Below are positions 17,292 to 26,058 of a stretch of 64,000 nt of DNA, in pieces. Origin of the DNA: JAJCZB01 sp964350195 (GTDB lineage Bacteria > Babelota > Babeliae > Babelales > Vermiphilaceae); NCBI GenBank assembly GCA_964350195.1, contig CAYGJB010000002.1, forward strand, positions 29,956-93,955, written 5' to 3'. The position numbers were made by a program, and so were the translations under genes. The stretch's first letter is position 1, and each line of letters opens with the position of its first letter. The notes under the pieces were generated by a model, which saw nothing but the letters and a program-made list of their open reading frames with translations, searched no databases and was not told the origin of the DNA.

Positions 17292-17849
17292 TTATTCATT
17301 ATACAGAAATAAAATGTTAGATTTTTTATCGAAGTGAAAGGTGTGTACTGCGAGGGATGATGGAGCATTGATCAGAATATTCTCTAGGGCATCTATTACA
17401 CGTCTCATATAATGCTTATATTCTTCGATTGTAGGAAAAATAGAAGGGCATATTCCAGTTCTCGCATAGCTAATCATGGCATAATGTTCTTTGCGAAATT
17501 GTGCAGTATCAATGTTTTTTTGCGTAAGATTTTGGATAGCAATGTCATGGTACGCAAAATCATAGCGCTCAAAAAATACCATAATTTGGTTTAAACTATA
17601 CCAGGCTGCAACTGTTTTATATTGATCATAGTATGATTGCTTGAGTTCGGCCGTAGGATGATGAGGCATGCTATCGATCCAAGTTTTCATTTTTTCCTCC
17701 TCAGCCTGAATTTGCCTGCAAGCTTCATTGAAATAAGGGCGAGTAAGATTGAGTGCAAATTCATGAAGTAAGGGAAAAAAGAAAAAAGGGTCAGCGATAT
17801 TTGATGCTTGAGAAAGAATAGATTTTAATTTTTCGATTGAATTGATCAC
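17292..17849 (-). CDS. Unknown helical cytoplasmic protein
   Basis: The 185-residue product has no signal peptide or membrane helix. It is rich in aromatic residues (F, Y, W, H) and predicted to be mainly helical, with a final strand-turn-strand HTFHFDKKSNILFLYNE. It is not recognised. It lies in the accessory island between the broken recombinase operon and the divergently transcribed toxin gene, with a 105-base intergenic region that must hold promoters for both. Its position makes a mobile-element cargo role likely. Confidence 0.5.
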   Translation of the reverse strand: MINSIEKLKSILSQASNIADPFFFFPLLHEFALNLTRPYFNEACRQIQAEEEKMKTWIDSMPHHPTAELKQSYYDQYKTVAAWYSLNQIMVFFERYDFAYHDIAIQNLTQKNIDTAQFRKEHYAMISYARTGICPSIFPTIEEYKHYMRRVIDALENILINAPSSLAVHTFHFDKKSNILFLYNE

Positions 17850-17954
17850 TTTTTATTACTTCTTGAGGTATTGGATTATGCAAACGAAAAAGTTCTAAAA
17901 TAATCCGATAGTGCACATGTGCACCTTTGACGAATATTTGGGAAATGAAAAAGA

Positions 17955-19049
17955 ATGGCGGATTGTAGAAAACTAATGAAGAATTTTTTGATTTACTATT
18001 TACTTGTTACTGCTTGTTCAACTCTTATAGGTCATGGCTTCAGTGTACACACGCTTATTCATGTTGCCGATGGCTCATGCATTGAAATTGAACAATTGTG
18101 CCGTCAGACGCTACATAAAAAGGTGATAGTTGCAACATATGATAATAAGGGTGGTTTTGGGAGTAAAAGTGTAAAAAGATGTGGTCGCAGTAAAACAGAG
18201 CAATTCATTAACGTTTGGCTTGAAGGACACGATAAAATTACGTGCACTCCAGTACAGGAATTTTATCGTGCATCAACGAAGCAATGGGTGCCAGCATACA
18301 AACTTAAGATAGGCGATGTTCTCTTTTGTAAAAATGTAAATAAAAGTATTTCTTACGTAGAATATGTCAAAAAGAGGATTGATGTTTTCATATTTGAGAT
18401 GCCTCGGCCACACACTTTTTTTGTCGGACGTAGCGGTGTATTAACACACAACATGGCCTTGCCTATTGTCTGGAGCATTGGTGCAAGTGTGTCGCTTGGC
18501 ACTGTGGCTGGAAGTTCTCTCGGATCTTTTTTTGGACCGGTAACATTAATGGCAGGAGCTGTTGTAGGCTCTTTAATAGGTGTATGTGTTTCAATAGTGC
18601 AGCATGATCACATACCAAAATATTCTTTTGAGAGTATCAATATACATTTATTTGATGAATACCTACAGCGCAATCAGAGATCAACATCGGTTGATAGTAA
18701 TGGTGGAACTATAAGTTCTACTCCAGACGGTCCAAAAAAAGATGATGAAGAAGAAAAAAAATATGAAATATCTGACAAGGATAAAAATCATATTTTCAGA
18801 AATTCAGAAGGGCATTTTTCAAAAGATACCCCGGAATCTAGAGCAATAATAGAGAGTATGGTTAATAAAAAGGGTAATTTTAAAGGGTTTGATAAGTATG
18901 GTAATGAAGTTTATTTGGAAAATTTACCAGACGGTTTTCAAATATGGGCAAAAGCAAGAAATGGCCAGATAAGATGGGCAGGTAAGAATGCAGTGCCATG
19001 GAGCTATGAATTGGGTATAGATTTAATTAGACCGCTTGTTAAAAATTAG
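17955..19049 (+). CDS. Secreted polymorphic toxin with degenerate Hint domain
   Basis: The 364-residue product appears to be a short polymorphic toxin. In order: a signal peptide (about residues 1-27), a Hint (pretoxin/intein-like) domain from HTLIHVADG at 32 to VGRSGVLTHN at 157-166, a small hydrophobic alanine/glycine-rich stretch (about 170-208), a charged low-complexity linker (about 240-262), and a C-terminal domain from DKNHIFRNSEGHFSKDTPE to the end with DKYGNEVYLENLPDGFQIW. That last block resembles C-terminal toxin modules of contact-dependent systems (probably nuclease, BECR-like fold), by memory only. The Hint catalytic cysteine is replaced by glycine (G28-F-S) and the TxxH block reads TPVQ, so autoproteolysis looks impaired. 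A cognate immunity-like gene follows 12 bases later. Confidence 0.65.
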   Translation: MADCRKLMKNFLIYYLLVTACSTLIGHGFSVHTLIHVADGSCIEIEQLCRQTLHKKVIVATYDNKGGFGSKSVKRCGRSKTEQFINVWLEGHDKITCTPVQEFYRASTKQWVPAYKLKIGDVLFCKNVNKSISYVEYVKKRIDVFIFEMPRPHTFFVGRSGVLTHNMALPIVWSIGASVSLGTVAGSSLGSFFGPVTLMAGAVVGSLIGVCVSIVQHDHIPKYSFESINIHLFDEYLQRNQRSTSVDSNGGTISSTPDGPKKDDEEEKKYEISDKDKNHIFRNSEGHFSKDTPESRAIIESMVNKKGNFKGFDKYGNEVYLENLPDGFQIWAKARNGQIRWAGKNAVPWSYELGIDLIRPLVKN

Positions 19050-19061
19050 ATTAGGGATTCT

Positions 19062-19469
19062 ATGAAAAACGAACTGACTAAGCTAGAAGCTTTTAAAGCG
19101 ATGACTAAGTTTCTAGAAAAGTGGTATGAGCTTACAAAGTCTGACGATATTGGATCGCTTCTTGGTGGTATAGATATAAATTTTTGGTGTAATGGTAAGC
19201 CATTTGATCCGGCTTTGTGGGGTGATTGGTTAGATGCTATTAATGTTGTTTTTAATAAGAAAGATGTAGACATTTTGACCGTTGAAGAGGCTTTTGAGGT
19301 TGTAACAAAGTTTTTGGAAAAATTGTATGTATATCCAATACCTGATGACATCCAAAGTTTATTAAGTGGTATGGGCACCGATCCTGCTTTTTATGAAGAC
19401 TGGAAAAAGTCTATTTTTGAAACATTAAAATCACGTAATAATTATTGGGAGAAATGCACTAATGATTAA
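19062..19469 (+). CDS. Immunity protein with two internal repeats
   Basis: The 135-residue product has no signal peptide and starts 12 bases after the toxin gene, as immunity genes do. It consists of two copies of one helical unit: residues about 5-66 (LTKLEAFKAMTKFLEKWY, then DDIGSLLGG, then DPALWGDWLDAI) and about 72-127 (LTVEEAFEVVTKFLEKLY, DDIQSLLSG, DPAFYEDWKKSI). The pattern F-L-E-x-x-Y..DDI-x-SLL-x-G-M..DP-A-x-x-x-DW is familiar from single-unit immunity-like proteins next to polymorphic toxins. It should bind the C-terminal toxin domain in the cytoplasm. The 3' end overlaps yjdM by eight bases. Confidence 0.65.
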   Translation: MKNELTKLEAFKAMTKFLEKWYELTKSDDIGSLLGGIDINFWCNGKPFDPALWGDWLDAINVVFNKKDVDILTVEEAFEVVTKFLEKLYVYPIPDDIQSLLSGMGTDPAFYEDWKKSIFETLKSRNNYWEKCTND

Positions 19470-19803
19470 TTTGCCAAAATGTCCAAAATGTAGTTCAGAG
19501 TATACTTATGAAGATAATAGAATTTTGATTTGCCCTGAATGCGCTCATGAGTGGAACGTAGAAGCAGAAATCAGCAAGGTTGAAAATAAAAAGATTGTCA
19601 AAGATGCGCATGGAAATATCTTGAATGATGGGGACTCTGTAGCGCTCATCAAAGATCTTAAACTAAAAGGAAGTTCATCGACCATAAAAGCTGGTACAAA
19701 AGTAAAAAACATACGGTTGGTCGATGAAGATCATAATATTGATTGCAAAGTTGATGGATTTGGCAAAATTGGTTTGAAATCTGAATTTGTCAAAAAAATA
19801 TAG
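19462..19803 (+). CDS. yjdM: Zinc-ribbon protein YjdM (PhnA family)
   Basis: The 113-residue product is of normal family length. It has an N-terminal four-cysteine zinc ribbon (CPKCSSEYTYEDN, then CPECAHEW) and a C-terminal PhnA domain with DSVALIKDLKLKGSS, KAGTKVKNIRL and DCKVDGFG. The old name alkylphosphonate-uptake protein is misleading; the molecular role is not settled. It overlaps the immunity gene by eight bases, so it is probably co-transcribed with the toxin-immunity pair, although it may simply be a resident gene at the island edge. Confidence 0.9.
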   Translation: MINLPKCPKCSSEYTYEDNRILICPECAHEWNVEAEISKVENKKIVKDAHGNILNDGDSVALIKDLKLKGSSSTIKAGTKVKNIRLVDEDHNIDCKVDGFGKIGLKSEFVKKI

Positions 19804-19832
19804 CATTAGAATAAAGCATGTTTTTTAGATGG

Positions 19833-19911
<79 letters not shown>

Positions 19912-19968
19912 AAAATGAGTTCAAAAAATAAGAACTATTAGTATACCCTAGGGCACACAAACCGCAAA

Positions 19969-21483
19969 TTATACACCTTTATTCTGAGGCGCCACAAACA
20001 ACTTGCCAAACTCTTTCGCCACATCTTTGAGTCGTTCGATCATTTCATCAGAAATTTCTTGTGTATAAAAAATGGTATCGTACAACTCTTCTTTATAAAC
20101 CGATTTTACATAGCTCACAAACTGAGTTACAAACGCATGCAACTGTGCCACTTTCACCGATTCTAAAAAATCATAGCGAAGAAGAAACAGCATGAGTGAT
20201 TGATCCACAAAAGAGTAGGTGACGTATTGCGGCTGTTTTAAAAGTTCTATTGCGCGCTCTCCACGAGCTAACCTGCGCTTGGCCACATCATCGAGCTCAG
20301 TGCCAAACTGGGCAAAATCAAGAAGCTCATGATACTGAGCAAGATCAAGCCGCAATGCTTTGGTCATCTTCTTAATTGCATCTGTTTGAGCAGCACCCCC
20401 TACACGAGACACAGAAAGCTCTGCGTTCACGGCCGGACGAATACCCTGATTGAAAAGCTGGGTATCTAGAAATATTTGGCCATCAGTGATTGAAATCAGG
20501 TTGGTTGAAATATAAGAAGTAATATCGTCACTTTGAATCTGCACAATAGGAAGAGCAGTGAGCGAACTTCCAGATTTCAGCTTACCGGCACGTTCAAGCA
20601 AACGGGAATGCAGATAAAAAACATCTCCTGGATAAGCTTCGCGCCCTGGAGCTCTGCGTAAAAGCAAAGACATTTCACGATACGCAACTGCATGATTACT
20701 TAAGTCATCGTAAATGATTAATGCATCATGCCCTTTCTCTCTGAAATATTCACCGATCGTACAACCAGCATACGGCACCAAGTATTGATTTAATACCGCT
20801 TCGCTTGCTTCTGCGCTAATGATAACGGTGTAATCTAATGCGCCATTTTCTTGCAGCAAACGCATAATACGAGCAACATTCGCTTGCCGTTGGCCGATAG
20901 CCACATAAATACAAATCATATTTTTATCGCGCTGATGCATAATTGTATCAATAACCAGAGACGTTTTACCGGTATTACGGTTACCAATAATCAGCTCCCG
21001 TTGGCCCCTACCAATAGGAAAAAGTGCATCAACTGCTATGGTGCCGGTCTCAAGCGATTGATTCACTGGAGAGCGTTCGATAATGCCTGGAATTTCCCAC
21101 TCAATAGGCCAATGATCATCATATTTAATTTCACCAAGACCATCCACGGGATTTCCCATGGCGTCAATTACACGACCAAGCAAATTCATACCAACTGGCG
21201 TTTTGAATACGCTACCGGTACGTTTTGCAACTTCACGTTCATTCACCGGAATGTTGCTATGTAACAAAAAAATAGAAACGATATCTTCGTCTAGTTGAAG
21301 AACAATTCCCTGATTGCCCCCTTCAAAAATAATAAGCTCATGATACACAGCATTGTTGAGCCCATGCACTCGGCAGATACTATCACCCACCTGTACCACT
21401 ATACCGATTTCTTCCAACTTTTCCTCGGGAAGATCACGCAGTGATTGTTCAAAAAGCGACACCAAATCAATATTTTTTTCCAT
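19969..21483 (-). CDS. atpA: F-type ATP synthase subunit alpha
   Basis: Alpha alternates with beta in the F1 head and binds nucleotide at a non-catalytic site. The 504-residue product has the beta-barrel N-terminal domain, a P-loop GNRNTGKT at residues 167-174 (the usual form is GDRQTGKT), the conserved RRAPGREAYPGDVFYLHSRLLER block and the C-terminal helical domain. It is the last gene of a c-b'-b-delta-alpha operon; the genes for gamma, beta and epsilon, which usually follow, are not here, because tRNA-Arg comes next. The rest of the enzyme must be encoded elsewhere. It starts six bases after atpH. Confidence 0.95.
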   Translation of the reverse strand: MEKNIDLVSLFEQSLRDLPEEKLEEIGIVVQVGDSICRVHGLNNAVYHELIIFEGGNQGIVLQLDEDIVSIFLLHSNIPVNEREVAKRTGSVFKTPVGMNLLGRVIDAMGNPVDGLGEIKYDDHWPIEWEIPGIIERSPVNQSLETGTIAVDALFPIGRGQRELIIGNRNTGKTSLVIDTIMHQRDKNMICIYVAIGQRQANVARIMRLLQENGALDYTVIISAEASEAVLNQYLVPYAGCTIGEYFREKGHDALIIYDDLSNHAVAYREMSLLLRRAPGREAYPGDVFYLHSRLLERAGKLKSGSSLTALPIVQIQSDDITSYISTNLISITDGQIFLDTQLFNQGIRPAVNAELSVSRVGGAAQTDAIKKMTKALRLDLAQYHELLDFAQFGTELDDVAKRRLARGERAIELLKQPQYVTYSFVDQSLMLFLLRYDFLESVKVAQLHAFVTQFVSYVKSVYKEELYDTIFYTQEISDEMIERLKDVAKEFGKLFVAPQNKGV

Positions 21484-21489
21484 AATTCC

Positions 21490-22026
21490 TCAACAAATGT
21501 GCGTACGTGCACATGCGCGCAAATACTTTTGAACCGATGATTCCCACAGCAATGCTCCACTCGAAATTTTTATCCCCGCAATCAATGCCGGTGCCACTCG
21601 AAATTCAAACTCTTTCGTTCCTTTAAAATGACCTTGCGCAAAAGAAACGAGCTCTCTTTTGGTCTCATCAGACAATGAGCATGAGCTTTCTACGAGAACA
21701 GTTACTATATTATGAACTTTATTATATTGGACTACGATTGCCTCAAAAACTTGTAATAGAAAATAGCCTCGCCGATGCTCAATAAGCAAATCAAATAAGC
21801 GAATAAATGGTGCTGCTGGCAGATCAAATCGCGCACAAAGCTCCTTCACCCCTTTTCGCTTTACCTCTGGCTTGATCGTGGGCACGGTGAGCAAAAATAA
21901 TGCTCGGCGATGATCTTTAAAAAAGGTTATTGTTTTTTTTAATTGATTAATTGTATCGCGAGAAATTTCCGGTCCGAATAGATTGATGAATGCTTGTGCG
22001 TATTTCTGTGCCATTGGAGATATCAT
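21490..22026 (-). CDS. atpH: F-type ATP synthase subunit delta
   Basis: Delta links the top of the F1 head to the peripheral stalk. The 178-residue product has the expected N-terminal helical domain starting ISPMAQKYAQAFINLF and a C-terminal domain with VTVLVESSCSLSDETKRELVSFAQ and a late ALIAGIKISSGALLWESSVQKYL, matching the family pattern where G-G-x-x-(I/V)-x-x-G-x-x-x-x-D-x-S is usual; here it is AGIKISSGALLWESS. Length is normal. Its start overlaps the end of atpF by four bases. Confidence 0.88.
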   Translation of the reverse strand: MISPMAQKYAQAFINLFGPEISRDTINQLKKTITFFKDHRRALFLLTVPTIKPEVKRKGVKELCARFDLPAAPFIRLFDLLIEHRRGYFLLQVFEAIVVQYNKVHNIVTVLVESSCSLSDETKRELVSFAQGHFKGTKEFEFRVAPALIAGIKISSGALLWESSVQKYLRACARTHIC

Positions 22027-22523
22027 GCACTCTCCATTCTTTTCATCGCTTTTGAAATAAACAGCTCTTGCGATTTCTCTGCTGCAAACTTACTCGAAAG
22101 ATTTTCTTTTATTTCGGCCAAAGCATCCCCTTTTACCGATTGATACAGACGGTATTCAGATACACGAGCAATCTGTTCTTTTAGACGAATATCAAGCTTT
22201 TTCTTGCGATCATCAAGCGCAGTGGCCATAGCGTAATGCTCCTTATCAACCGCCTGCCGCCATGTAAATAAACGCTCTTTAAGCATCGCTCGGTCCTCAT
22301 CCTCAAAACGAATCGTCTTTTTTATATTATTGTGCTCTTTGCGTAATACCGTATGGGTACGAGATAATGTATCGAGGTAATCAATCTGAGCATTATAAGC
22401 AGATTGAACTATTTGCCTTCCAAAACGCTTCCATAGATACCAAAAAATACCAATCAAAACCCCGAAATTGGCCAAGCGAAAAAAAATGAGAATGGTCTGA
22501 GAACTATTCATAGCGTTCCTCAA
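22023..22523 (-). CDS. atpF: F-type ATP synthase subunit b (peripheral stalk)
   Basis: The 166-residue product has a single N-terminal membrane helix (about residues 8-26, containing FRLANFGVLIGIFWYLW) and a long charged helix for the rest, the layout of a b subunit. It pairs with the second b-like subunit encoded just upstream to form an asymmetric stalk. The ATG at 22523 lies inside the end of that gene (20-base overlap); the ATG at 22511 is another possible start. Downstream it overlaps atpH by four bases, implying translational coupling. Confidence 0.82.
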   Translation of the reverse strand: MRNAMNSSQTILIFFRLANFGVLIGIFWYLWKRFGRQIVQSAYNAQIDYLDTLSRTHTVLRKEHNNIKKTIRFEDEDRAMLKERLFTWRQAVDKEHYAMATALDDRKKKLDIRLKEQIARVSEYRLYQSVKGDALAEIKENLSSKFAAEKSQELFISKAMKRMESA

Positions 22524-22884
22524 ACTCTTGCGCTATAGCACGTACGAGCTTATTCCGTACCACCTTCTGTTCTGATTCAGAAAATGGTTTGATACTGATC
22601 ATCGGCGAGATACCTCTAAAAAGAGATACGTGTGATTTTACAGAAGGAATATATTCTGCACACCAGCCAGTAAAGCGTACCCAAGCAGCTTTTTGATGTT
22701 GACGCTCTGTTTCAACAGAGTGCTTATCATGCGTAACGGTATCTTCGAGAGAATGTCGATGGGCCTCCTGCACACACAACTCACGATAAGCTGGTTTTAA
22801 AAAAAAATAGCGAAAAAGAAGATAGGCAATAAAAAAATTGCCCGCCTGGACAAATATCGTGGCATTAATATTCATAGAAACCAA
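22504..22884 (-). CDS. F-type ATP synthase subunit b' (second stalk subunit)
   Basis: The 126-residue product has a membrane helix near its N terminus (about residues 8-28, FVQAGNFFIAYLLFRYFFLKP, with the b-subunit pattern of an aromatic-rich end followed by K-P) and a shorter charged helical tail. Position between the c and b genes and layout make it a second, diverged b subunit, as in bacteria with b/b' heterodimers. It is shorter than typical b' (about 160). A 143-base gap separates it from atpE, long enough for an internal promoter. Confidence 0.7.
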   Translation of the reverse strand: MVSMNINATIFVQAGNFFIAYLLFRYFFLKPAYRELCVQEAHRHSLEDTVTHDKHSVETERQHQKAAWVRFTGWCAEYIPSVKSHVSLFRGISPMISIKPFSESEQKVVRNKLVRAIAQEFEERYE

Positions 22885-23027
22885 CCATTAGAAAGCACCA
22901 TGTATGGAAAATGTGGAAAAGTTTTTTTCATTAGCGCACCGTCCGCTTCACTATATTCCATTTATTATAAAAACAATATAGCTAAAAATAGCGCGGAAGC
23001 GCAAAATATTCAATATCTTATTGTAGC

Positions 23028-23282
23028 CTAATTGGTAGCATATCCAACGTAGATAAGCGCCCCTGCAATGAGTAATGCATAGATTGCCGCCGTTTCTACA
23101 AGTCCCATAGCAATCATCATTGTGGTACGAATCTTCCCGGCGCTTTCAGGATACTTCCCCATACTTTCACATGCCTTCATACCAATAAGGCCTTGTCCTA
23201 AAGCTGGCCCAATAGAACCGATTCCCATCGCAATCGCAGCTCCTAAAAAAGCGGCAGCTTTAACATAAAAGATACCTTCCAT
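23028..23282 (-). CDS. atpE: F-type ATP synthase subunit c with Na+-type binding residues
   Basis: Subunit c forms the membrane rotor ring. The 84-residue product is a helical hairpin with the family loop GKYPESAGK. The ion-binding residues read Q30 in helix 1 and L61-V-E63-T64, with Y68, in helix 2. Q-plus-E-plus-S/T followed four residues later by Y is the signature of Na+-binding rings such as that of Ilyobacter; proton-type rings generally lack the polar residue after the carboxylate. The second threonine of the Ilyobacter site is alanine here (A65). Na+ coupling is therefore suggested, not shown. It is the first gene of this partial operon; subunit a is not in the window. Confidence 0.92.
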   Translation of the reverse strand: MEGIFYVKAAAFLGAAIAMGIGSIGPALGQGLIGMKACESMGKYPESAGKIRTTMMIAMGLVETAAIYALLIAGALIYVGYATN

Positions 23283-23394
23283 AATATCCCTCGTGAGTTA
23301 GGTTTTTAGAATTATTTTTTCCCGTTAGCACACTGCCATGCTTACCTATTCCCTATTTTAATGCCTTTTTCATTTTTTTTACAAGGTTTTATAG

Positions 23395-24117
23395 CTATAG
23401 GGAAAAAATCGATGAACGATTTGAGTCGATTGGCAAATAAGGCATAACAAAAGCACCAACCGCTTCCACATGCTTTTCCTGCTCTGCGCGATTGTCTTCG
23501 AACTCAGCATCACAATCAAGAATCAAAACGGGAACATCTTTTAAAATCGGCGCAACTCCCTCTTTCTCAACAAGCCACCTTTCATGCTTTTCATGAACAC
23601 GCGTAATATAATCAAGAGAAACCTGGGCTTCTTCGTGACGATTTCTCTTTTTCAAGCGATCATAGCAAATGGTTGGTTTGGTTCGAAGATAAATAAATCC
23701 ATCAGGCTGCGCCATATACGATTCAACAAGCCAGGTAAACCATTCTTTGTATATTTTCCATTCAAGAGCGTTCATATACCCAAGCTCATAGCAGTTATAG
23801 GCAAAACAATAACGATCAGAAAATACCGATCGTTCAAGCAGTTGTACCAAATAGGGATTAATACGAGCGTGAGCTTGCTGATTCATTATCCTACTCACGA
23901 ATGCATAGGACTGAAAGCTATAGGCCCAACGCTTGGGATCTTTATAAAATTGATCTAAAAGGTTGTGTCCGCCTCCCACATCCTGCCATTGCTCATGGGG
24001 TTCCAGCACCACTTGAATATTGAGATACTGTTTAAGCATCTTCAAAAAAGTGGACTTTCCGGCACCAATATTGCCTTCAATAATAAAATGACGTTGCTTT
24101 TCTGGCTCTTTTATCAT
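23395..24117 (-). CDS. Deoxynucleoside kinase (dNK/dGK family)
   Basis: These kinases phosphorylate salvaged deoxynucleosides. The 240-residue product has the P-loop EGNIGAGKST near residue 15, the sensor ERSVFSDRY motif around residue 117 (the usual ERS-x5-Y), the Y-L-R-T-K-P strand and the lid KKRNRHEEAQVSLDYI. Length and motif order fit the deoxyadenosine/deoxyguanosine kinase group. Substrate preference cannot be read from the sequence. Salvage of host nucleosides would suit a host-dependent cell. It is transcribed alone, divergent from the outer-membrane protein gene at 24306. Confidence 0.88.
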   Translation of the reverse strand: MIKEPEKQRHFIIEGNIGAGKSTFLKMLKQYLNIQVVLEPHEQWQDVGGGHNLLDQFYKDPKRWAYSFQSYAFVSRIMNQQAHARINPYLVQLLERSVFSDRYCFAYNCYELGYMNALEWKIYKEWFTWLVESYMAQPDGFIYLRTKPTICYDRLKKRNRHEEAQVSLDYITRVHEKHERWLVEKEGVAPILKDVPVLILDCDAEFEDNRAEQEKHVEAVGAFVMPYLPIDSNRSSIFSL

Positions 24118-24206
24118 AATAGTCCTTTTAGCGCTGAGTAAATAACGACATTCATATTACTAAAATCCCCGCATTTGGCAAAAAAGAAGCTCTTTAAATC
24201 ACCTCT

Positions 24207-24235
24207 TTGTCATCATCGTTAAAAAAAAGTACACT
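24207..24235 (+). promoter_or_regulatory. Sigma-70-type promoter candidate
   Basis: TTGTCA (24207-24212) and TACACT (24230-24235) are spaced by 17 bases, about 70 bases before the ATG of the outer-membrane protein gene. A TACACT -10 also occurs before the porin gene at 30247. Confidence 0.45.
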
Positions 24236-24305
24236 GCAATCTAAGATATGGAGCATATGGAGCTATTCAACTTAATAACTATGATAGAAAATTAGAGTTT
24301 GAATC

Positions 24306-26036
24306 ATGAAAAAAAATATTTTTGTACGACTTTTATTTTTGCTATGCGCAGGGTTTATTATGTTTTCTTCTCCACTGCGTAGCAAAGATGGCAGGTTTGT
24401 AGATACGATTGAAGATAATTTTGAAGAGGATATGTTACTTGGCAGTTACTTGGATGAAACCCCATTCGACAACAGCTCTACGCGAGCTACTATACCAGCA
24501 TTTGATATCATAACTCTCATTAAAGATGCGGGCGGATTTACCGTTCTCGATGAAGAACTTTATTTACGCACTAATCCTTTTGTAAAAAGAAGCATTTTAG
24601 ATCTCCCTCTTTGGGAGATGCATTCCTATCAAGAACCAGAACAGTGGATCTGTGGTGGTCAACTTTTTTGGAACTATATGAATAGAAGTGTGTTCACCTG
24701 CAAAAGCAGCAATATTAATAGCTATCTCGATCTTGATAAAATCACCCTATTTAGCAAACTCGATACTATATCGGCCAAGATTAAAGAGAGCATTCCTGAT
24801 GCAGGTCAAATTAGCGATCTTCTTGACTCTACGATGTTTGGAAAGACGCTGAAACTCTTTAGCAATTTTACCGTAGAACAACGCAGAATTGGTATTATGC
24901 TTCATGCATGGCGCCAATGGAAACGAGCTGAAGTTCGTATGCTTTGGCCCTTTTATTACATTGAACGCAACCATTTTGCGACTCCAAGCGAAAAAGCTGC
25001 TATAGAAAATGATTTTGGTGCTTTTACACCTGATGAGTTCAAGTCATTTAGTAAAAATCATGGCGCATCCGACAAACTTGGCTTTGGTGATTTTAGGTTT
25101 GAAGCAGACTATGCTGCCTTTCGATCTGATACCTTTGCTTTGCGTATTGGAGGATTTTTAACTTTGCCGATCGCGTTTACCGTCATAAAAGATATCAACG
25201 GATCATCCTTTAGCAATAATTTAGCACAGCCAACCTTTAGTCTCCAAGACGCTTTTGATATTATTTTTAAAGATGGCGATTTGACCAATCCCACCGTAAG
25301 CGCAAACGAACAGGAAGCAATGAGGCTGCTTTTAATTGGCAATATTTGTAAAAATAAAAATGGTTTTCTCTTAGGAGCGCTCGACCGATTAAACGCAATA
25401 TTGCTTGATACGGAGCTTGGTAATCATCGGCATCTAGGGCTCGGCTTCATAATGCGCTCACGCACGTCGCTACGTGCATTACTCGATGAGTTTGAATGGT
25501 CCGACAATATATCATGGAATAATCGCCTTTCAGTTGAATATCTCACACCAGCAAACGAAACCCGCTTTTATGCACGACGCATACCAGCAAAATCTTTTGA
25601 TGATCTTGATACAGAAAGTACCGATCCTGCTGTACAAGAAGCTACTGTTGCATTTCTTGACAAAGCGCTTGTTGATAAATTTTATCCCTATGCAATTAAA
25701 ACACAGGTACATCCTGGCGTAATTTTTAGATGGTTTAGCAGGTGGTGTATCACCGGAGAAATATGGGATATTACGATCGGATCAGATTTTTGGTTACAAC
25801 GAGATGAAACATTAAAAAACTTAAATTGCGTTGACTCTGATTTATTACCAGAACTTGATATTAAACATGCGAAAAAAGGAATGGCGTACCAATTTAAATC
25901 AGTAGCTGGCCTTGGGCTTAAATTCATTCGGCCTGACTATGCTCTTTTCTTTAGCATTAATGCTGAAGGAACTAGCTGGAATAAAGGCATCGGAGATGAT
26001 TGGGCTGTATCGCTCAATCTAGAAGCAAATTTTTAA
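24306..26036 (+). CDS. Putative outer-membrane beta-barrel protein
   Basis: The 576-residue product begins with a signal peptide (about residues 1-26), then a long region of alternating strands and loops, and ends with WAVSLNLEANF, an aromatic-terminated strand typical of Bam substrates. It is not a recognised family. Long soluble loops, for example around residues 160-200 and 340-370, are larger than in simple porins. It resembles the 6643-8130 product in layout. It starts a likely operon with the next exported protein (22-base gap). Confidence 0.6.
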   Translation: MKKNIFVRLLFLLCAGFIMFSSPLRSKDGRFVDTIEDNFEEDMLLGSYLDETPFDNSSTRATIPAFDIITLIKDAGGFTVLDEELYLRTNPFVKRSILDLPLWEMHSYQEPEQWICGGQLFWNYMNRSVFTCKSSNINSYLDLDKITLFSKLDTISAKIKESIPDAGQISDLLDSTMFGKTLKLFSNFTVEQRRIGIMLHAWRQWKRAEVRMLWPFYYIERNHFATPSEKAAIENDFGAFTPDEFKSFSKNHGASDKLGFGDFRFEADYAAFRSDTFALRIGGFLTLPIAFTVIKDINGSSFSNNLAQPTFSLQDAFDIIFKDGDLTNPTVSANEQEAMRLLLIGNICKNKNGFLLGALDRLNAILLDTELGNHRHLGLGFIMRSRTSLRALLDEFEWSDNISWNNRLSVEYLTPANETRFYARRIPAKSFDDLDTESTDPAVQEATVAFLDKALVDKFYPYAIKTQVHPGVIFRWFSRWCITGEIWDITIGSDFWLQRDETLKNLNCVDSDLLPELDIKHAKKGMAYQFKSVAGLGLKFIRPDYALFFSINAEGTSWNKGIGDDWAVSLNLEANF

Positions 26037-26058
26037 TTAAAGATATAAAGGTATTAAT

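Noticed and set aside
17076..17849. Toxin-antitoxin module formed by the ribbon-helix-helix gene and the 185-residue protein
   Set aside because: The ribbon-helix-helix gene overlaps the recombinase start, and the 185-residue product does not resemble RelE, MazF or other type II toxins.
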